Below, in pieces: positions 50,098 to 62,560 of a DNA stretch of 64,000 nucleotides. Positions within the stretch are counted from its first letter, which is position 1. The number at the start of each line of letters is the position of its first letter. The notes under the pieces were generated by a model. That model ran no database searches, was not told the DNA's origin, and saw only the letters and a list, made by a program, of their open reading frames with translations. Where the stretch lies: NCBI RefSeq assembly GCF_030867095.1, contig NC_081824.1, forward strand, positions 344,218,203 through 344,282,202. The letters are read 5' to 3'. Origin of the DNA: Alligator mississippiensis. Lineage: Eukaryota > Chordata > Crocodylia > Alligatoridae. The translations under genes and the position numbers were made by a program.

Positions 50098-53000
50098 TAT
50101 TTATTAAAAACAATATAAATAAATTATGATTCAGTAAACCATAAGAATTTACTCCTACATTCAGTCATGAAAGAAGATACATATATAAAAATGGCTTAAC
50201 TTATTTTAGAAAGTGTGCGATTAAGGCATGCAGGTATAATATTAAAATGACCTTGTTGTCTGCTCCTTCAATAAGCTTTCACATGTAGGATTGTTCTGCA
50301 ATATTGTATTTCAGCAGGGCTTGGGTAAGGCATAAAGCAAGCAGGAAAGAAGGTTGTTTAAAGATAAATGGGAGTACACACTAAGTGGCAGACTAATGGT
50401 GTCTGAGAGGACTTTTATAGCTACATTAATATCTTTCTTGCAGGAGGTCTGGTTGCCTTAATGCTTATTATGGAATATACAATATCAATTACATCAGTTT
50501 ATGTTTCCATTCTCAAAGACAGATATATAACGCTAGTGATGAAAGTTTAATTTTATGGCGGGGGTGGGGGAGGCAGTTGATACTATAGAGGGTTGTGCAG
50601 GAATTTTCAGTAGGATGATAATTATATGACACAAGATTGTGAAAACAGGAACAGTAATCTTCCAAATATCTGCATTTAGGATAGAGTTGCATTTTATTTA
50701 AGATTTACAAAACTAGTTGTCAGACATAAACCTCGTTGTTTCCAGTCCTTCAAGTTATCTTCTTCTTATGTCTCTACATCACATTTGACCATTTTGTTAC
50801 TCATGCTTGTGATTGCTTATTGTACTTTGTGAGATCTTTCACTGTACATGTGCCTTCAAGCAGCGAGCATTGCAGCAGGTGTTGCACAGTCTGTCACTCA
50901 AAACAGCAAAACTGTTTCAACAAAATGAAACGGAACAGTGCTTTCGAAATTAAACAGAACTCAAAACAAAACACTGTTACGTCAAAACAGAAGTCGAAGC
51001 AGAATGCTGTTGTTTCGCACAGCCCTAGTAGCCATACCTCTTAGTTTGCATTCAGGGCTAGTGCTTGCTTCACCCTAGTTATGCTACTGGGTTCAGTCAA
51101 GAACAGCTCCATACCTGTGTAGGTCAAGTGCATGAGAACAACTTTGTGTGCAGTTGCAAAAGTAGGAATGAACCAGCATGGGACGCAGAGCTTATGCATG
51201 TGGTCTGGTTCCTGCTCCCTGCTGCAGTGTCAGTCACTGCGCTTTCTTAGGAGGTGTTTGTGGTGAAAATACGGAGGAAGTGAATACTAGTTTAGTGTGA
51301 ACCTTGAGTAAGGGCAGGCACAATGAAGGCTGGAGGAAGGACAGAGTAGCAAAATTTGATCCAACACTCTCCTTAAGGCCTAGAGTCCCAAAGCCCTTAT
51401 CATCGTCATTTCACCATGTTTTTTTCAGGCAGAGGGGAAAAAATCCCAGACCTTTTCCATGGTAGTTGTAGATTCCCCTGGGATGGTCAACCACTGGAGG
51501 GTATTCATGGAAAGAAGAGTCTTTTAGAAGGATAGGCCACATGAGTCCCTGGGGTAATAGCCTTCTTGGATGGAGGCTAGCCCATATCATAACAGCTTTA
51601 AACTGAAGAATGAAGGGAGAGGTTGGGAGCGACTAATGTACTCCTCATATCTGGTTTTAGTGTTCATGAAGAGGGAATAAAAGTAACAAGGATGTGGCAA
51701 TAGATCAGTGCCTAAAAAGGATAGACAAGAAGAAGACAATATGAATACTGACAGGACCAGCAGTTAAGTGATATTGTTAATGAAAGAACCATCCCAAATG
51801 CAGCTAGAGAACTGGGTATGATCAGTAAGAAGCTACTGAGATGTTTATGCACTAATAGTTAACTTGCATAAATTTTAAAGATTATGAATTATTTACGTCA
51901 GAAAATCTGTTTTCTTTGATTTGCAAACATAATATGTATTTGTGGCATTGTATCCATGATTGATAGTGATAATATATTTTATAGTAGATTTAAATTATAG
52001 TGCTGCATATACAGTGTTTAGCATTTTGACTGCATAATGCTCTAGCCTATACACTGTTCTTTGTTTCTATTTTCTCATTAAGACTAATTTTACTTTTGTT
52101 TTAATGGCATTATAGTGATATTTTCAAACTCCTCTACTAAGTCTGGATATTTTATACATTATTTCTTCTTTAAAAAGAGTTTTTAAGGAAATGCAAAAAA
52201 GCAAAAAAAAAAAATAATTCAGTAGCAATGCCATCTTCTGGTTCTCTGTTGCAAACTCATGTTGAAACAACCAGAAATTTGAAAAGATAAAAGGTGATTG
52301 CTTTTTCCTTTCAGCTGAGACAGGTGTTTGGAATTAATGGTCTTTTGGATTACATATTGTTGAGATAGTCAGGGCAAACTTTGGGTATTTTGGTGAGAGG
52401 TTTTGTTTTTAACAGATTATATCAATTATCACTGTCTTTTTTTCCATGAATAATGGCAGGAACAACCAGAAAACAGCTATCTTCCTTGGTCAAAAATCCC
52501 AAACAAGACATTCTTCACTGTGGAGTTAACTTGGGCTCTTACATGGTTGTTATCCCTAATAGAGTCCCATCTGCAAACAGTCTCTGAGATGTGCCCGCTT
52601 TGCAGTGGTGATGCCAGCTAATCCACTTGAGTACTAGGTAGTCTACTGAACTTTCTTCTTGACTGTCTGTTGGGTTCATTCCTGTTCATCAGTTGGAAGA
52701 GTGGCCTGGACAAAAGTCTAGAGTGTGCCAAGACATAGGCAGTTTATTCCCCGAGCTGATGGGCTAAAATACTTCTTAGCTGGAGTGCAGGAAGAATATG
52801 TAAGTTCTGTCTGAACACATTGAACACACGCAAAAGAATTGACAGAGCAGTGCTGCTTCATGCAGTGCTAAGCAGAGGACATGCCTGCAGAGTTCTGGTG
52901 CCTCATGGGAGTGAGTGTAGGCATAGTAGGTCAAATATGGCTCTACAGCTTGATTACTCACTCCCAGGCTAAGCTAACCTCCATATGCAGACTCAAACAC

Positions 53001-53630
53001 CGAGAATCCAGGGTAACTTTGGAGCGATGACATTCCCTAAGCAGCCATCTCTGAGCCTCTGCTGCCTTACTGGGCCATAGTAAACTGCTTCTTTCCACTT
53101 GTGCAACGTGGAATCAAAACCCACTATTTGTGGAGCATCATATTCCTTAGCCAGGCTGGCCATGTGAACATGGGCCACTAGTCCTAAAATACTATTTTTT
53201 CTCCCCTCTGAGCTTCATTAACATTTGTTTACTTGCTCCCATCCTTTTAATGGAGATTTTCTTGTATCTAAGGAATGTTAACAGTGGTCCATGACATTGG
53301 TGTTAAGTACATAGAGCCACTTCCTGTTTTATGTACACATTGATGCATCCATGTGTGGAATATTTTATCCCAGGTTACTCTCAGAATTTGCCTTTATAAA
53401 ATGAAACTAAACGTGAAGCCAGGAGGGAGGGAGACAATTTGGGTATCAAAGAAGCACAATAGTTAAATTTCAAATCCTATTTTATGTTATTCACATACCT
53501 GAGTTAAGTGTCAGATTTGCAGTCATGCTATTTTCCTCTACTCATGGGCATGCCTAACCAATATCTGTTAATAGGGGCTTCAGGGTTTTTCCTTCTTTTC
53601 AAGTATCATCCCATAGGATCAAAAGAATGT
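50098..53630. other. Gene-free stretch
   Basis: Mostly AT-rich, no coding sequence. At 50935-51028 runs of AAACAGAA and a final TTTCGCACAGCCCTAG resemble the right end of the 'agggctgtgcgaa' hAT family; its left end was not found. Confidence 0.4.
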
Positions 53631-53638
53631 GTATTCTA

Positions 53639-54481
53639 AAAGGGTGCACCGATAAAGATATTCTTGGCCAATACCAGTAGCCAGTGATTAACCAACCATG
53701 ATGCCGATCAATGCTGATCCTATAACCAATATTTAGTAATAGTGCAAGGCATTTTAAACTACTGACATATATAAATCTTTTATTTTCTTTGCATTTATAA
53801 CACACACACATGCCTCCTGCCTTCTCCAGCCCTCAATGAGGAAGGCGGTGACTGCTTTATTCCCACACATGACACTCCCTCACCCACAGCTCCTACTCGC
53901 AGCCCCTCTCCCTGTGTAGCCTGCTGCCATCCCAGGAGGCGAGGCAGACCCTCATGTGGACAGCAGCGCCAGGCATATTTGGAGCCCCAGAGCTCCAGTG
54001 GGCCCCATGCAGCTGAGCTCTCGCGACTGCTGGGGAGAAACCATCTTTTGCAAAGGCACCCGGTGCCCAGCAGAGCAGGATGTCCCTCATGTGGTGCCTT
54101 ACCCCACCCATGCACAGCCCAACATCTCTGTGGCAGCCCCAGTGCTCAGGCCCCTGCTACGTGCTTGACATTGCCATGGCAGTGGCAGCAGCAGCAGCAG
54201 GAGCCAGTAATGGTCTCTTTGTTGCTGAGGGCGGTGCCCTGTGACTTCTCGCTTGTGCCCCCTCCCACTGCTCACTGGGACCTGTAGTCTGCCATGGGCT
54301 TGGGCCAGCAGCAGATCATGGGGATCAGACTACACTCATTAGGGTGCTCCTGTCACACGGCCGTGATTTTCGGCTACAACGACCAAAAAAAGCTGATAAT
54401 GCCATTTCTCCTTTTATCAGTGCTGATCTGATAGCCATCCCTATATGGTGGCTATCGGTGGCATATATTGGTGCACCCCTG
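53639..54481. mobile_element. hAT-type element (0.84 kb) with perfect target duplication
   Basis: It starts AAAGGGTGCACCGATAAAG; its right end reverses to CAGGGGTGCACCAATATATG. The 8-bp duplication GTATTCTA is perfect (53631-53638 and 54482-54489). The outer parts are AT-rich and the middle (53815-54330) GC-rich, ending in CCTGTAGTCTGCC. Open frames of about 100 codons in the middle show no known domain. Confidence 0.92.
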
Positions 54482-54489
54482 GTATTCTA

Positions 54490-55675
54490 TGTATCTGTGA
54501 TAGCAGAATATTGGTCTAACCCATCATTTCTTGTATTTTTGTTTCATTGGCTACAGTTATTACAAGTTTCTATAAAATAAACATTAATGGCTTACTACTG
54601 CTCCCACTGAAACTGGTGTAAAGTGGAACTAATTTCATTTAAGTGAATGGACTTATTCTGATGTACAACCACGCATGTTCAGAATCCAACCCAAAGATTA
54701 TAAATCTCTCCTCCCAATGCCTCTGTTTCATAAATTCAGCACTAGCTATTCCTAGACCAAGTTGCTAAATCATTTGTTTGATTATTTATCTGAGCCTGTC
54801 CAGGTGGTAAGGATAGTTTCATTGTTTATATGTAGGTCTCTGAAAGTCCAGTCTGGAAAGTTCAAATATAGTACACAGCAGCTTTCTTTTCTCCCCCATG
54901 CTAAAATGAACTCTTGTGTCAAGCTCCTTCAGAAGTGCAAAACTAATCAGTACATTTGGGTCCATAAATATTCACTCTAGTTTGAAGGAGAGTACATCAA
55001 CTATAGCAGTGAATGAAAGAAGTAGTTCATTTTCCCATCTGTGGCTCATCACTATGTAGAGCTGGCACTTTCTGCCAGTGTATCTTAGTGTGTTCAAGAT
55101 ATCTAAATTGGAACATGCACAGATCAAAGAGCACCATGGTTCTGGTGTTGTCGTGAAAGCAGACGTGGGTTTGTTCCAAAGAGTTGCAGATGTTGGTTAA
55201 AAAATACATTTTGGCAAGATAATGTGTGAATCCATTGGGGAAAAATCTTTTCTACTAAGTGCATGCTGCCAGATCCTCAACATAGCTCCACTGGAGGAAT
55301 TCTGGCGGAGTTATAACTGTGTTCTATTATATGTCATATTCTCCTCCTAGGGAAAGAGGATCTTTGGAGGAAGCTATGAAATTGAGTGATGGAACCTGAG
55401 TTCTCCTACTCTGTCTTGCAGGTTTTCCATGCCACCTTGGATTAATCATGGAGCCTGTGTAGGCCTCACTATGCCCATCAGTAAAATTAGCATTTACATC
55501 AAGCGTGTATTCTGAGACTTTTAGCATCCATATTTGTAATGTGTCTTGTGGAAATTAGCTACTTCAGTACACAGTAGTAGTATGTCATCCATTGCCTCTC
55601 TACAGTAGAGTCTCTTGTACTGCATTTCTACATTCTCTCTGTGCTTTGGTGCATCTACACGGGACTTGGCATTCT
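54490..55675. other. Gene-free stretch
   Basis: Contains at 54605-54700 words such as ACTGAAACTGGTGTAAAGTG that resemble an ancient amniote repeat. No exon recognised. Confidence 0.4.
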
Positions 55676-56614
55676 AGGGCCCCCTCTGCCATTACAGGTA
55701 TTGTGCAATTACTGGTTAATTGTGCAGTTACCTTGACACCACTTCCATGTGCAAAGCAGCTATCACACGGTCAAAAGCTCCAAACAGCTATAAAGTTAGA
55801 CCTCAAAAATGTGTACTAACTTTACAGCTGGTTGCTATTGGACTTTAATTTGCATGTGTAGCAGGGTCCCCCCTGCATCTGGGAGCCCATCAGCTGATGG
55901 AGTTCTCAGCCACAGGGGTGCAACCCCCAAGCCCTGGAGATTATGGCTGCTATGATCCCCAAGGCTCGAGGAGGAGGGGGGCCGATGAAGCCCTTGGACC
56001 CACATGGGGCTCTTGGTCTTGGTAGTGCCTCACCTGAAGCTGGGGCTGAGAGCTCCACACTTGCCAGGGCTCTGCATTGCAGCTGGACTCAGAGACCACC
56101 CTCCACCCCAGCTCCCAGGGCTCTGAGTCCAGGCTGCGCCTCATATGCAGCTGGCAGAGGCAGGGGCAGTCTCTGGATCCCAGCTGCATGTGGAAAGCAG
56201 CCTGGACTCAAAGCCCCAGCACCTGTGGGGTAGGGCTCTGTGACCAGTGGTGCCCAAGGAACAGTCGAGAGCCTTGGTAGAGGTGGGGTATTTGGTTCTT
56301 GACTGTATGTGAGGCACAGCCGGGACCCAGAGCCCCATCAGCTGTAGGGACTCTTGGTCCCTGGTACATGTGGCTCCCATGGCCTGGAGCCCCTTCAGTA
56401 TAGGGGGCTCCTAGCTGTGGGTGCCTGCTTGTTGCCAATGCAGAGGGAACCCATGATCAGGCTCCCCCTACACCAGCAATAAGGTGTGATGAGATCTAAT
56501 GCACAATCCCACAATTGTGCCTCCTGCCATGCATGGGTGGTGGGCAGGAGGCATGATTATGTAGATCATGCATTAGATCCTATCGCAGCTTTACCTGCAT
56601 GTGTAGAGGGGGCT
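55676..56614 (-). mobile_element. MITE family A, copy 2, inverted
   Basis: Its reversed right end (AGCCCCCTCTACACATGCAG ... AGGAGGCACAATTGTGGGAT ... AGATCTCATCACACC) matches the left part of the copy at 48546-49272. Its left end (AGGGCCCCCTCTGCCATTAC, TACTGGTTAATTGTGC) matches the reversed right end of that copy. The middle again carries GGGAGCCCATCAGCTGATGG-type repeats, longer here than in copy 1. Confidence 0.75.
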
Positions 56615-56747
56615 GATAGAGTACTGTAGGAATAAAAAATATATAGTTCCATTCCACAAATCAATCCTGTTTAGGTGGACATTTCCACTCACAGCTGTTC
56701 TAATTTTGGTCCTTAAAAGAATAAACTCTGCTTTAATGATTTTAGAC

Positions 56748-57291
56748 CAGGACTGTCCAGCTGGCAGCCCATGACGGGTTAAGTTGTGGCACCTGGCCTC
56801 TTACCTGGCCTCTGCTTCCTCACTGCACTGCAGCAGCAGCCTGCGTCTCCAGACTCCCCCTCCCTCCACTGGTTGCCTCTTCCTGCCTCCACCCAAGGGA
56901 ATAGGGCAGTGCGATGCAGCATGGGGACCTGAGGCTGAATCCAGGTCATCCTGGGGAGCAGGGGATTGGGGCCATGCAGAGCAGTGGTGGGTGGGGTGCC
57001 TGATCCTGTAGTGGTGAGAAGTGCCCTCAAGAGTGTGTGTTGCAGCAGGAAGAGGGGGAATCACACCCTGCACCATACAGCAGTGCTGAGGGTAGAAGGG
57101 TTCTGTACTGCAGTGAGAGGGACATCTGGTGCAGAGATGGGAAAGGTGCCCAACTGCCCATGTGCCTGCGTAGAGAAGTTGGAGGGAGAGCACCCGCAAG
57201 GCCTGATGGCCCATGGCTTGCCTGGTAAGGCCTGCGTAGTGTGCAGTGCCTGCTGGTGTGGACCCAGGGGCTTAGAAGCTGGACAGCCCTG
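56748..57291. mobile_element. hAT-type element (0.54 kb)
   Basis: It starts CAGGACTGTCCAGCTGGCAG; its right end reverses to CAGGGCTGTCCAGCTTCTAA. Flanks TTTTAGAC (56740-56747) and TTCTAGTC (57292-57299) agree at 6 of 8. GC-rich inside; frames of 120-137 codons lack any known motif. Confidence 0.8.
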
Positions 57292-57299
57292 TTCTAGTC

Positions 57300-58031
57300 A
57301 ACTGCTTTTCAGTATATATGTTCAAACCGGGTAAATACAAGTATACCACACAATCACATCCTAGGATGTCAAATACAGAGTAAACTACAGCTACACACAA
57401 GATGGCGCCATTTTCCATGGGAAAGTACTACTACTCCCTCCTTGTCCATAATCTTGGAAATACTGAATTATAGGCATCCTGCTTTCTTCAGTTAAATAGA
57501 AGTGGCACTAGGTCTTTTCCTGGTTGTGCTCTTTCAGGGTATATACCCTCATGCCAGGGCGGGATTGATGTAGAGTGTTAAAATACATCACACCACATGT
57601 ATATATATTCCATAGGAGTTCTTGCTTTATGATTTCTAATATTTGTGGCAGATATAGCAAATATACACACGTGATATATTAAATTTAACATAGCAAGAGT
57701 TTCCCCCTCATTCCAGGGGGCGGTAGATTGAGATGTGTATGTTTAGTACTTTTCATGTATATTGCCTTATGGTCTAACCTCAGAAGAAGTGCATCATAAT
57801 TTCATCGCAAGCCACATCAAATCACAGAAAGACAGGGAGTATGTTTACTTTTATTGCAAAAAAACATTAATCAGACTAACCAAAATAATAAAGTAAAATC
57901 TCTGAATTCATTCTACTACCCGAATGCATGCTTAAATATGAATTCCGTGAGACACTGGATTTTTGTAAGGAACAGCTGTGTCACCACACAATTTGAGAAT
58001 AGCAGTCTATATACATTTATGACATTTATGA
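57300..58031. other. Gene-free stretch
   Basis: AT-rich DNA between the hAT at 56748 and the CR1 at 58032. Nothing recognised. Confidence 0.4.
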
Positions 58032-58697
58032 CTAGTGGACTCCAAGATGAACATGAGTCGGCAGTGTGACGAAGCCATCAAAAAAGCCAATGGCACTGTA
58101 TCGTGCATCAGCAGATGCATGACGAATAGGTCCAAGGAGGTGATACTTCCCCTCTATCGGGCACTGGTCAGACCGCAGTTGGAGTACTGTGTGCAATTCT
58201 GGGCGCCGCAATTCAAGAGGGATGCGGATAACCTGGAGAGGGTCCAGAGAAGGGCCACTCATATGGTTAAGGGCCTGCAGACCAAGCCCTATGAGGAGAG
58301 ACTAGAGAAACTGGATCTTTTCAGCCTCTGCAAGAGAAGGTTGAGAGGCGACATTGTGGCTGCCTATAAGTTCGTTACGGGGGCACAGAAGGGAATTGGT
58401 GAGTATTTATTCACCAAGGCGCCCCCGGGGGTTACAAGAAATAATGGCCACAAGCTAGCAGAGAGCAGATTTAGATTGGACATTAGGAAGAACTTCTTCA
58501 CAGTTCGAGTGGCCAAGGTCTGGAACGGGCTCCCAAGGGAGGTGGTGCTCTCCCCTACCCTGGGGGTCTTCAAGAGGAGGTTAGACGAGTATCTAGCTGG
58601 GGTCATCTAGACCCAGCACTCTTTCCTGCTTATGCAGGGGGTTGGACTCGATGATCTATTGAGGTCCCTTCCGACCCTAACATCTATGAATCTATGA
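58032..58697 (+). mobile_element. Young CR1 LINE, 3' 0.67 kb
   Basis: 5'-truncated CR1 starting in the 'LVDSKMNMSRQCDEAI' block. One frame (58035-58610) stays open for 191 codons to the natural ORF2 stop ([11 protein letters not shown]). It is nearly the same as 15085-15750 (about 95% by eye), with an intact frame at the place where that copy has an extra base. The tail is TCTATGAATCTATGA. Confidence 0.95.
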
Positions 58698-59900
58698 CTC
58701 TATCACCATGTTAACTTGGCAGCAAACCTAGCACAGATTTCGCATCCAGTTCAGTCTTCCAAAAGAATTTAGATACAGGTCCCCTAAGGCCAAGTGTTTA
58801 ACTTCAACTTTAACTTTAACTTTATGTACTATGAGTGCATTGGTTCCTTGACTTATCATGCAAGAAATAAGCTATAAATTCTACATATCCCTTGTTATAG
58901 TCATTGTCCAAGATGAAGTGACTTCCCAAACTTTTCTTCAGAGAAGACTTTCTTTGAGCCATTCTATTTATTCATGGAGAAAACGTCTATAAAATGAGGT
59001 GGACCTTACAGAATGATCAACAAGTGGCAAGACTCAAGCCCACCCTGATTTTAGGAGCTAGAAAGTACTATAGATCAGGATGGTGGTATTGAAACTCTGC
59101 TTCAAGAAAGACTGTAAGAAGCTTTTTCTTGGCTTAACACCATGTCCACAGTGTTGATAAAAAGAAGTAAAGCATAAAAAGATTGATATGTTTTAGCTAG
59201 AAATGTAAAAAGCACTTCTCTTAAAAAAAAATAATGTAAAAGTGCGCAAATACTCAAAGTCTAATATTAGTAAATATGAATCAATCAAGCGCAATTTCAT
59301 AGTATTTTGTAGTGGAAAATGATTCATTTCCTAATTCTCAACTTTCTTCCCTTCCCTGCACTCCATTTTCTTCCACTTCCTCTAGAATTACAGTGTGTAG
59401 GAAGAGGTTCCCCACCTCTTCAGAAATTGCGTCTTTGGTCTGTGTTGTGTACAAATTATAAGGTACAAGTAGACTTTGTAGGGAGATCTGTGAAGAGTAT
59501 GTTGGCCTTCAGAAGGTTCTGCAGAAGAATGAAAACTTAACTAGCTGAAAACATGACACAACTGGAAATAATAATGCAGGTTTGTGTCCCCCTTTTTTTA
59601 TTAGTAATGTTTTGCCCGTGGGTGATTATCTGTGTGCACATTCTGATGTGAGTGTACATGCCGCTTTCCTGTCCCGGCTGAGAGACTTTTCACTCAGAAA
59701 TGTCAATTCTGGCACTGTGCCAGTTGTGACCCTAAGACTTCTCATGCTTCACATATTAAGACCAGAGTAGGCCCATGTGCTTTATTTCCTCTCAGTCAAC
59801 TCTTGGCTTGCAGCAAAGCTGCTTTTTGTCTGCTTTCAGAATTCAGAAAGCTATTACTTTAATAATTTTTACCCATTTTTAGACTTTTTTCCTAGTTATT
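58698..59900. other. Gene-free stretch
   Basis: AT-rich, no exon or transposon end recognised. A short run TTTAACTTTAACTTT lies at about 58808-58822. Confidence 0.4.
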
Positions 59901-61500
59901 CATGAATTGTTACAGGCTGGAAGGGACCTTGCAGATCATTGGGTCCAGCCACCCTGTTCTGGGCAAGAAGACAGCTGGGGTTCGGTGACCCCAGCGAGAT
60001 CACTGTCTAGTCTTCTCTTGAAAACCTCCAGGGTAGGTGACTGCACCACCTATGGAGGAAGTTTGTTCCACAATCTGGACACCCTGGCTGTGAAGGAGTT
60101 TTTCGTGGTATTAAGCCTGAAATGGCCTTCCAGGAGTTTGTACCCACTGGTCCTGGTCTTCCCCAGGGGTGCCCTAGTGAACAGTTGTTCACCGAGCTCC
60201 TGATGCCCTCCTCTGATATAGCGGTAAGCCGCTATCAAGTCCCCTCTCAACCTTCTCTTCTTTAGGCTAAAGAGGCCCAGGTCCCTCACCCTTTCCTTGT
60301 ATGGGTGGCCTTGCAAGTCCCTGATCATATGGGTGGCTCTTTTCTGGACCCTCTCAAGTTTTTCCATATCCTTATTAAAATGCGGAGCCCAGAACTGGAT
60401 GCAGTACTACAACTGCGGTCTCACCAGTGCTGAGTACAGCGGGAGTATCACTTTTTTAGTTTTACATGAGATACATTGGTTGATGCATGCCAGTGTGTTG
60501 TTTGCCCTGCTGACCACCGCCTTGCACTGACGGCTTATATTCATGCAATAGTCAATCATTACCCCTAGGTCTGTTTCAGCTGTGGTGCAAGTCAAGCGGT
60601 CACCACCGAGCTTGTATGCACGTTGAGGGTTGTTTGCCCCCAGATGGAGCACCTTACACCTGGAAGTGTTAAACTTCATCTGGTTCTGGTCTGCCCAGCT
60701 CTCTAGCCTGACGAGATCCACCTGTATCTGCAACCTAACTTCTGGCATGACCACACTGCCCCATAACTTGGCCAGCAAGCTTTTCACTCCCCCCATTCAA
60801 ATTACTGATAAAGATGTTGAAAAGCACCGGTCCAAGCACAGACCCCTGAGGGACACCACTGGCCACTTCGTGCCAGGATGACACAGATCCGTTCATGAGA
60901 ACTCTCTGGGTCCTACCCTGTAACCAGTTTCCCACCCACTGACCCATCAAGCAGCTGAGCCCACAATCTTCGAGTTTTTCCATGAGGCTATCATGGGATA
61001 CTAGATTAAAAGACTTCTGGAAGTCTAGGTATATAATGCCTGCCACGTCTCCCGTGTCCAGGTGGGGAGAGTCCTGAATGTAGAATGAGATGAGATGGGT
61101 AAGACAAGACCTACCCACAACAAAGCCATGCTGGCTGTCATTCAGAATCTAACCTTCCATGAGCGTATCACACACAGATTCTTTAATGAGCTTTTCCAGG
61201 ATTTTCCCTGGGATAGAGGTTAAGCTGACTGGCCTATAGTTGCCCGGGTCCTCCCTCTTCCCCTTCCTGAAGATGGGTACAATGTTGGCCCTCTTCTAGT
61301 CCTCAGGGATTTCCCCTGTGCACCACGAATTCTGAATGAGCTTTGCCAGGGGTTCCACAATGACCTTAGCCAGCTCCTTCAGCACTCTCTGATGGAGTCC
61401 ATCCAGTCCTAATGACTTATAAATGTCTAGCTTTTCTAACTGGTATTGCACCCACTCAGCATCTACAGTGGGGAGGCTCCTGTGAGTCCTGGCATGTCCC
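59901..61500 (-). mobile_element. CR1 LINE, 1.6 kb, several frame breaks
   Basis: Minus strand. The reverse transcriptase region ([52 protein letters not shown]) at 60735-61118 is followed by 60407-60796 (MKFNTSRCKVLHLGANNPQ) and the C-terminus with 3' UTR (RNFFTV-type: FTARVSRLWNKLPP). The catalytic FADD block falls in a broken stretch. Dead copy of the subfamily also seen at 24955-25630; 5'-truncated near 61500. Confidence 0.93.
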
Positions 61501-61757
61501 CTATGAGCCTAGTTAGTGGGATTGGTAAATGTTAAATTCAGTAGCACCGTGGCAACCACTTTTATTTATTTATTTAGGCTTAAAAAAGACTAGGAAAAAT
61601 CATTGGATCTTGAATGAGCTCCCCAGTTGGAAACTGATCACCCATTACAAAGGCCATAGGCCCATTTCCTTGGTCACAGAGCCCTACCTCTCAGTGTCAG
61701 TATGGCCAGACTGGACTTCATAGACCATTCAAAGCAGATACAGCTAACCTCATAGAC

Positions 61758-62560
61758 TTGAAGGGCTACCATAAAGAAGAGGAAAAGCACCTTTTCTTTT
61801 TAGCTGCAGATAGGAAGATGCAGACCAATGGCTTGAAGTTTCAGCAAAGTAAGTTTAGGTTGGATAGCCAGAAAAACTTTTTCACTGTTAGAATAATGAA
61901 TCAGTGGAATAGACCATTTAGGGAAGTTGTGGGCCCTCCATCACTGGAGGTGTTCAAGAAGTAGTTGACAGCCACTGGTCAGGAATGATCTAGGCATAAC
62001 TATGCCTCTGTTCTACTATGGGTATTTCCCATGCTTCTGGGCTTTGCTGATTGCCTCTGCACCCCTTCTCCCCCATGCTGCTACATGTGTCAGGGTGTTT
62101 TTAAGATTCCTTCAGAGGCATTTGGTATTGGCTACAGCCAAGAATGTGGGCTCTGACTGGACTATATCAATGCTCTTGCTGGGACCAAAGCTAGAGGCTC
62201 CTAGCTAGACCAATCACCATATTTGGGGTCAGGAAGGAATTTTTCCCAATGGACAGATTGGTATGGACTACAGGGTTTTTTGCCTTCCTCTGTAGTGCAG
62301 GGCACAGAACTCTATTTGAAATCTCTTGAGCATGTACTGGCAACATTTCATAGAAGCAGGATTTTGGCTGCCATGGTTCCCTTGCTTTACCTGTGGCAGG
62401 TTAGGGTATTAAGTCTAGGCTGACAATGGTCTTATGTAGAGTTTAGATTATGGATTTTATAGGATGGTTTGGATAAGGATAATCCAGACACAGGCAGGGA
62501 GTTGGCCTATATGACTATTGGAGGTCCCTTCCAGCCCTACTTCCCTATGATTCTATGATA
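61758..62560 (+). mobile_element. CR1 LINE 3' UTR copy
   Basis: Starts in the end of ORF2 (KFRLDSQKNFFTVRIMNQWN at 61850-61910) and runs through a long 3' UTR to CCAGCCCTACTTCCC and a TATGATTCTATGATA tail. The sequence runs parallel to 2965-3727, same subfamily. Confidence 0.9.
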
